From a virus: a stretch of DNA of 25,176 nt. Position 1 is the stretch's first letter; each line of letters begins with the position of its first letter. Below are positions 21,176-25,176 of the stretch, one piece after another. The notes below the pieces were generated by a model. That model made no database searches. It was not told the DNA's origin and worked only from the letters and a program-made list of their open reading frames with translations. The stretch is from positions 1 to 25,176 of the IMG/VR virus record IMGVR_UViG_3300034418_001490; one strand, written 5' to 3'. Made by a program: the position numbers and the translations under genes.

Positions 21176-23917
21176 TTACTTAGGTTTAGGTGGTAATTGT
21201 TCAGCTAAAGCATTATAAAATACGCCTAAATTACCTCTATCTTTTGATGTTTGATGTGCATTATACACACTTATAAATACTGAAGTAGGTAGCTTTTTCA
21301 TTTCCTCTATAGCCGTCACACCTACGTATCCCTTTTTCTCTAGGTCCTTCTTCATTGAATCACTAAAATAGTTAAATACAGCTTCTTTATTACTAAAGAA
21401 ACTATCTTGTTCATCTTTAGCAGCTTTAATATCGTCTTTACCTAATTTATATCTAGTTGCTAAAGCAGTTTGTGCCTCTAAGATAAACCGTTGTTCATCA
21501 AGAAGTTGCTTTCTTGCTCTAATTTGATTTAATATAGCATCAGATTTTCCTTCATCTATATATCTAGCTTCTATAATATTTAATCTTTTAAGTTCATTGT
21601 CTAACTGTGTTGATTTAAGGTCTAAATCTCTTGATTTGTAATACATATCAGCTTGAGTTTTAGTAAGACCTAACTTATCTTGTAGTTCTCTTCGATCTAG
21701 TTGAGATGCATTCAGAGCAAGTGCACGTTGCTTATCGTTTAACTTAGACAAGTTACTAACTAATTGAGATTCTTTTGCTCCCTTTCCTACAGCTTCAAGT
21801 AAAGTCTGTCCACCGGGTTGTGCAAGAATACTAAATCCAAAGTTAGCCAACTGCATCCACTTATCTTGGTCAATATCTTTTCTTAACTTAGTTAAGTCTT
21901 CTCTTTCCTTTTTAGTAATATCTGATAGCTGTCCTGTAAGATCAGTTATTTGCTGCTGATAAGGATTGACAATGGATAGACCAGAGGCAAAAGATTTTGC
22001 AGCAGGATTATTTATATTAACATTGTTATCAGCAGCAATTGCGCTTACATCTTCGTCCATATCCGTATTGGCAGATTCTGGTAATCCTGGACCTATATCA
22101 ATAACAGGTTTAGGTGTATCTGCAGGAGGTGTATCTGCAGGAGGTGTAGCTGCAGGAGGTGTATCTGCAGGAGGTGTAGCTGCAGGAGGTGTAGCTGCAG
22201 GAGGTGTATCTGCAGGTGCAGGTTTAGGTGTAGCTGTAGCTGCAGGTGCATTAGATGTAGCAGATGCAACTGCAGAAGTTGGAATTTGACTAATCGGTAC
22301 ACCAACACCATATCTGGGATTTAAAGGAGCAACAACAGAACTTGAATTTTGTTCAGCTAATCTTGCCATTATTTTTCTTCTCTCTTCTAAAGTATCCTTA
22401 CGTAATTGTTCAATAGAAGAAACATCTACTGCAGTTCTCCTTAACTGACTCGCTCTATCTCGCTCACGTTCTATTTCTAACCTATCATCTGAAGGAAGGC
22501 TAGATTCTTCAGCAGCAGCAGGGAAATTATTTAAACCTCTATTATATATTTGTTCAGGAGTAAGTAGTCCTGTTAATTCATTTGCTCTAATTTTATTTTC
22601 ATTTCGTGGTATTGTTCCAAAAATACCAGTTCGAGAACGTCTATTTGCTGCATCTACTGCGTCTCTTCTGCGCCGTCGCTCTGCTTCTACTAAAGCAGGA
22701 GAAAAATTAGGATCGCCTGCCGCTCTATTTAATTCTTGTGTAGACATTTTAGACAACATATCTATCTGTGTTGAACCGCTACCTGTTGGTGGACCACCAT
22801 TAGAAAGAGAAATAAGACCACCTTCTTTAAAAGCATTAAACGCTTTACCAACACCTGCGGCTGCAAAACCTAAACCTGCTGCCTGTTGCAAGAATGAAGG
22901 AGCAGGTGTAGTAGTCTGTGAACGCGTCACAGTAGATGCAGGAATAGGTGCAGCATAACCACGAATGATTGACTGATAATCCTGTAGTGTACGCTCTGGG
23001 AATGTACGAGCAATCTCGTATTCTTGTTGTGCAATGTCCAATGCCTGTTGCTGTTGCTGTTGTCTTTGTGCACCAATAGCTTCAAGTGCAGACAACTCAC
23101 GGAATGCCTGTCCCGGTGCTACTTGTCCTAGTGTAGCAAACTGTGCACCTGCAAGACGTTCACGTTCACGCTGCTGTTGTAGGCGTGCCTGTGCATCTTC
23201 ATATGCTGAAGCTAAACCACGTGCTTGAATGTCACCTAGTTGCTGTTGTAAATTACGCGCTTGCTCTGCCTCAAGAATTGCCTGACGAGAACCACCAAAT
23301 CCACCAGCACCTACAGCCTGTGCACCTAACTGTTGACGCTCTACGTCTGCTGCTCTACGTGCTTCACGTTGTTGTATATCTACTACATTCTGTAGATAAG
23401 GATTCATAAACTGTGATACTTGTGGTGCAGTAGGAGCAAATGCACTAGCTGCTGTAAGTCTAGCAGCAGGATCAAAGTATTGCTGTCCTTGACCTACAAG
23501 ACCTTTGATACTTTCAAATGCTTGCGTCTGCTCAGGAGCAAACTCTGCAATACGTGGACCTGAGAATGGAACATAACCTTCTACTTCTCTACGCTCTTGA
23601 ATTGCGCGTGCTTTTTCAAGAGCATCAGTAACGAATGGTTTTAGTTCATCAGGAATAGTTTGTTGTTGAGTAACAGTCTGTGTAGCAGGAGGAGGAGGTG
23701 GAGGAGAACCACCACCACCAAACTGAATTAGATTGGTATGTGGGTTGATTGTACCTGATCCACCCATAGCACGCAGAACTGCCATCTCTTCCACGTTGAC
23801 ATGTGCAAGTTCAGTATCTCCATCAATACCTTTGCCTGACAGGTCTTCATAGAGACAGTTATACAGTTCAATCTTTTCTGCTACTGAAAGATCATTGATC
23901 AACTTGTTTGCTTCCAT
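21176..23917 (-). CDS. large virion protein with repeat-rich linker, probable internal/ejection protein (913 aa)
   Basis: The N-terminal part has a short hydrophobic/acidic region, then a GGGGSPPPPPP stretch. A Gln/Ala/Arg-rich helical block follows (about residues 90-330: FMNPYLQNVVDIQQREARRAADVERQQ in pieces, then AVGAGGFGGSRQAI, QQQQQQ). This block recurs in hypothetical proteins of marine podovirus-like phages as I remember them. Next come a hydrophobic AAGLGFAAAGVG turn, a charged middle, and about residues 567-601 of repeated TPPA(A/D) units. The C terminus is a long helical part (QLSDITKKEREDLTKLRKD, ELKRLNIIEARY). Layout suggests a T7 gp14/gp15-like internal protein. AAGGAA precedes the ATG, with a TAATG overlap to the upstream gene. 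Confidence 0.55.
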   Translation of the reverse strand: MEANKLINDLSVAEKIELYNCLYEDLSGKGIDGDTELAHVNVEEMAVLRAMGGSGTINPHTNLIQFGGGGSPPPPPPATQTVTQQQTIPDELKPFVTDALEKARAIQERREVEGYVPFSGPRIAEFAPEQTQAFESIKGLVGQGQQYFDPAARLTAASAFAPTAPQVSQFMNPYLQNVVDIQQREARRAADVERQQLGAQAVGAGGFGGSRQAILEAEQARNLQQQLGDIQARGLASAYEDAQARLQQQRERERLAGAQFATLGQVAPGQAFRELSALEAIGAQRQQQQQQALDIAQQEYEIARTFPERTLQDYQSIIRGYAAPIPASTVTRSQTTTPAPSFLQQAAGLGFAAAGVGKAFNAFKEGGLISLSNGGPPTGSGSTQIDMLSKMSTQELNRAAGDPNFSPALVEAERRRRRDAVDAANRRSRTGIFGTIPRNENKIRANELTGLLTPEQIYNRGLNNFPAAAEESSLPSDDRLEIERERDRASQLRRTAVDVSSIEQLRKDTLEERRKIMARLAEQNSSSVVAPLNPRYGVGVPISQIPTSAVASATSNAPAATATPKPAPADTPPAATPPAATPPADTPPAATPPADTPPADTPKPVIDIGPGLPESANTDMDEDVSAIAADNNVNINNPAAKSFASGLSIVNPYQQQITDLTGQLSDITKKEREDLTKLRKDIDQDKWMQLANFGFSILAQPGGQTLLEAVGKGAKESQLVSNLSKLNDKQRALALNASQLDRRELQDKLGLTKTQADMYYKSRDLDLKSTQLDNELKRLNIIEARYIDEGKSDAILNQIRARKQLLDEQRFILEAQTALATRYKLGKDDIKAAKDEQDSFFSNKEAVFNYFSDSMKKDLEKKGYVGVTAIEEMKKLPTSVFISVYNAHQTSKDRGNLGVFYNALAEQLPPKPK
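22113..22217. repeat. seven tandem 15-bp units within the 913-aa gene
   Basis: The unit GGTGTA(T/G)CTGCAGGA occurs seven times end to end; the seventh ends in T instead of A. On the minus strand each unit encodes five residues of the TPPA(A/D) type, giving a stiff Pro-rich linker. Since 15 bases is a whole number of codons, loss or gain of units keeps the frame, so copy number could vary between phages. It is not a CRISPR: there are no spacers. Confidence 0.95.
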
Positions 23918-24348
23918 TACTCAATTTCCTTTACAATCGTAGTATAATACTTTTTAAAGTTAAACTTCTTAGTGTACTTTAGCCAGCCATCCCTGACATA
24001 ACACTCAAGTCTTACTGCTCCTTGCTCTTTACCCCACTGCAATAGCGGAGAATTATCGTCCATTGTGTACTCGTACCACTTGCTTATTGTATGTGGCTTA
24101 GTTCCTACCAGTGGTAAAGACAATGCTTTACATTTTGGATATTGTATCAACTGTGTGATACATGCTCCTAGTATTCCTTCTTCTTCACTTGCCAAAACCC
24201 ATAGCTGCATTTGATTGTGGAGAAGAGAAAGGTAAACATCATCTATGTCTCTTTCATTCATGCTCCTGTCTACAGGTTTTTTAATAAAGTGTTTTACATA
24301 AGGCCAAGTAACTTCTACACAGTTTTGTTCAATTCTTATTAGTTTCAT
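23917..24348 (-). CDS. GNAT-like protein in a T7 gp13-like position
   Basis: A 143-residue alpha/beta protein. Pieces include LWVLASEEEGILGACITQLIQYPKCKAL, WGKEQGAVRLECYVRDGWLKYTKKF and a final YYTTIVKEIE. The R-D-GW-x-K end parallels the plus-strand gene at 12226. T7 gp13 (138 residues) is a small GNAT-fold internal virion protein lying just before gp14-gp16, and here the order is the same: this gene, then two giant proteins. An enzymatic acetyltransferase role is not supported by a clear acetyl-CoA loop. No ribosome site is evident before the ATG, while the TAATG overlap couples it to the next gene. Confidence 0.55.
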   Translation of the reverse strand: MKLIRIEQNCVEVTWPYVKHFIKKPVDRSMNERDIDDVYLSLLHNQMQLWVLASEEEGILGACITQLIQYPKCKALSLPLVGTKPHTISKWYEYTMDDNSPLLQWGKEQGAVRLECYVRDGWLKYTKKFNFKKYYTTIVKEIE

Positions 24349-24369
24349 TTTTTATTATTATTGTTCTTG

Positions 24370-25023
24370 TTAATTACCAACTCCTTGATCGTCCCAATAT
24401 CTTCTTTGACTCTCTGCAAATCTCCTGTCTTCTGCTTCCTGTATTTGATCTGCAGTAGGTGCATTAGCTGCTGCTGCATCTTGATCTGCAAATCTTTTCT
24501 CCATTATTTCAAGTCTACGTAGTGTATCTCTCGCAGTAAGTTCGTCATCAAAATTAGTCCTAGATAATTCAGTTACATCTATTTGTGGACCGGGAGAAGT
24601 ATAGCCAGTACTGCCATATGGAGACAGTGGAATACTTGCAAGTCCTGTATAAGGTGATGTAGGTGTAGGTGTAAGTGGTGAAGTAATTCCACCACCTTTA
24701 TTACTTTGTATAGGTGTAGGTAATGGTTGTGCTACTATTGGATCAGAAGCAAATGTAGGAGAAGGAATAGCAGCAGTACCACCACCTTTATTAGATGTAC
24801 TTGGAAAACCTATTGGTCCTGTTGGTGGTACTGGAAGTGTAGACATACCTGCACCACGATTTATTAACTGTGGTTTAGATGGTATTGTTGCTGGTGTTGT
24901 TGCTGGTGTTGTTGGTGGTACTGGAAGTGTAGACATGCCTGCACCACGATTTACCAACTGTGGAGTAGCTGGTGTTGTAGCTGGTGTTGTAGGTGTTGTA
25001 GTTACACCTCTTGCTCCTCCCAT
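24370..25023 (-). CDS. Pro/Thr-rich repeat protein, 217 aa (structural?)
   Basis: The N-terminal about 130 residues are low-complexity and Pro/Thr/Gly-rich, with two copies of a PQL(V/I)NRGAGMSTLPVPPT block 30 residues apart and two SNKGGG blocks. The C-terminal part is a charged helix (FDDELTARDTLRRLEIMEKRF, then EAEDRRFAESQRRYW). This reads as a flexible arm plus helical bundle, as in phage scaffold or internal proteins, but I do not recognise a family. It lies in the minus-strand structural block and overlaps the previous stop by one base (TAATG). Alternative identities: linker or tail-associated protein. Confidence 0.5.
   Translation of the reverse strand: MGGARGVTTTPTTPATTPATPQLVNRGAGMSTLPVPPTTPATTPATIPSKPQLINRGAGMSTLPVPPTGPIGFPSTSNKGGGTAAIPSPTFASDPIVAQPLPTPIQSNKGGGITSPLTPTPTSPYTGLASIPLSPYGSTGYTSPGPQIDVTELSRTNFDDELTARDTLRRLEIMEKRFADQDAAAANAPTADQIQEAEDRRFAESQRRYWDDQGVGN
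24821..24963. repeat. 90-bp direct repeat (two copies) in the Pro-rich gene
   Basis: The 53-base stretch at 24821-24873 recurs at 24911-24963 with three mismatches, so the period is 90 bases (30 codons). It encodes the repeated NRGAGMSTLPVPPT block on the minus strand. The intervening bases are Thr/Pro/Ala codons of simple sequence. Recent in-frame duplication is likely given the near identity. Confidence 0.85.
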
Positions 25024-25176
25024 TAAACTAATCCTCTCAAACCTTGTTGTGCATTAAGCTGTCTTTGTTGTTTTTGTGTTCCAAATGAATCTTGACGTAT
25101 ACCTTTAATAAAATTATCTAACTGTTCTGATCCTGCATTAGAAGAACCATTACCAAGCATTGCTACCACATCTGCA
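25023..25176 (-). CDS. minus-strand gene, 5' truncated by the window end
   Basis: The last 50 codons of a gene whose start lies beyond base 25176. The visible C terminus reads ADVVAMLGNGSSNAG, then SEQLDNFIKGIRQDSFG and a Gln-rich QKQQRQLNAQQGLRGLV end. It is probably helical and could be a structural protein like its neighbours, but no family is recognisable from this piece. Its TAA overlaps the ATG of the Pro-rich gene (TAATG), so the two are translationally linked. Confidence 0.6.
   Translation of the reverse strand, partial: ADVVAMLGNGSSNAGSEQLDNFIKGIRQDSFGTQKQQRQLNAQQGLRGLV

Noticed and set aside
22113-22217. Short regular repeats resembling a CRISPR
   Set aside because: Units are directly tandem with no spacers and lie in frame within a coding region.
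23034-23228. Plus-strand Cys-rich frame with a run of Cys
   Set aside because: Antisense reading of the Gln-rich repeat region of the 913-aa gene.

Overview
This AT-rich 25 kb window looks like part of a lytic, T7-like (podovirus-type) phage genome, most likely from a marine environment. It carries a T7-style replication set: Toprim primase-helicase, PD-(D/E)xK endonuclease, family A DNA polymerase with a Tyr in the O-helix, an SSB with an acidic tail, and an exonuclease. It also has the extra nucleotide-metabolism and host-take-over genes typical of marine phages: a ThyX thymidylate synthase, a deaminase, a B12-type ribonucleotide reductase, an Hsp20 and a tRNA-Arg. A low-GC alphaproteobacterial host would fit, but the sequence does not prove it. 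There is no integrase, repressor, phage RNA polymerase, large terminase, portal or major capsid gene here, so the window is only part of the genome.

Layout. (1) 1-2934, plus strand: a truncated Zn deaminase, small unknowns, a 23-residue membrane peptide coupled to a secreted SleB-type hydrolase, ThyX, and two small conserved phage proteins. (2) 2976-6731, plus: primase-helicase, endonuclease and DNA polymerase, packed with overlapping ends. (3) 6737-9332, plus: a sigma70-like promoter, then a small winged-helix protein, SSB, a Cys-cluster exonuclease, a second PD-(D/E)xK nuclease, an unknown and a DUF3310 protein. (4) 9341-11526: class II-like ribonucleotide reductase, an HNH-type endonuclease, and tRNA-Arg(UCU), whose first ten bases form the end of the HNH gene. 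(5) 11535-15988: a second sigma70-like promoter with a leader hairpin, Hsp20, a small basic protein, a GNAT-like protein, two glycosyltransferase-type genes (one fused to a DUF115-like domain), a 3-TM holin and a small terminase subunit. (6) 16064-25176, minus strand and convergent: a membrane coiled-coil protein, an M15 peptidase, a virion protein, two very large proteins that look like internal or ejected virion proteins, a GNAT-like protein in a T7 gp13-like position, a Pro/Thr-rich repeat protein and a truncated gene.

How the genes work together. Deaminase, ThyX, RNR and the DUF3310 protein supply deoxynucleotides. The helicase, polymerase, SSB and nucleases copy and process DNA. The minus-strand block builds the injection apparatus and supplies lysis functions.

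The most unusual signal is a set of strong stem-loops placed in the gaps just before start codons (2913-2964, 7519-7544, 8765-8809, 12059-12082). None has a terminator-type U tract, and three of the four starts lack a convincing Shine-Dalgarno. They could be RNA processing sites or translation-control elements. No clearly new defence or mobile system was found. The glycosyltransferase/DUF115/GNAT cassette is the least explained group of genes.
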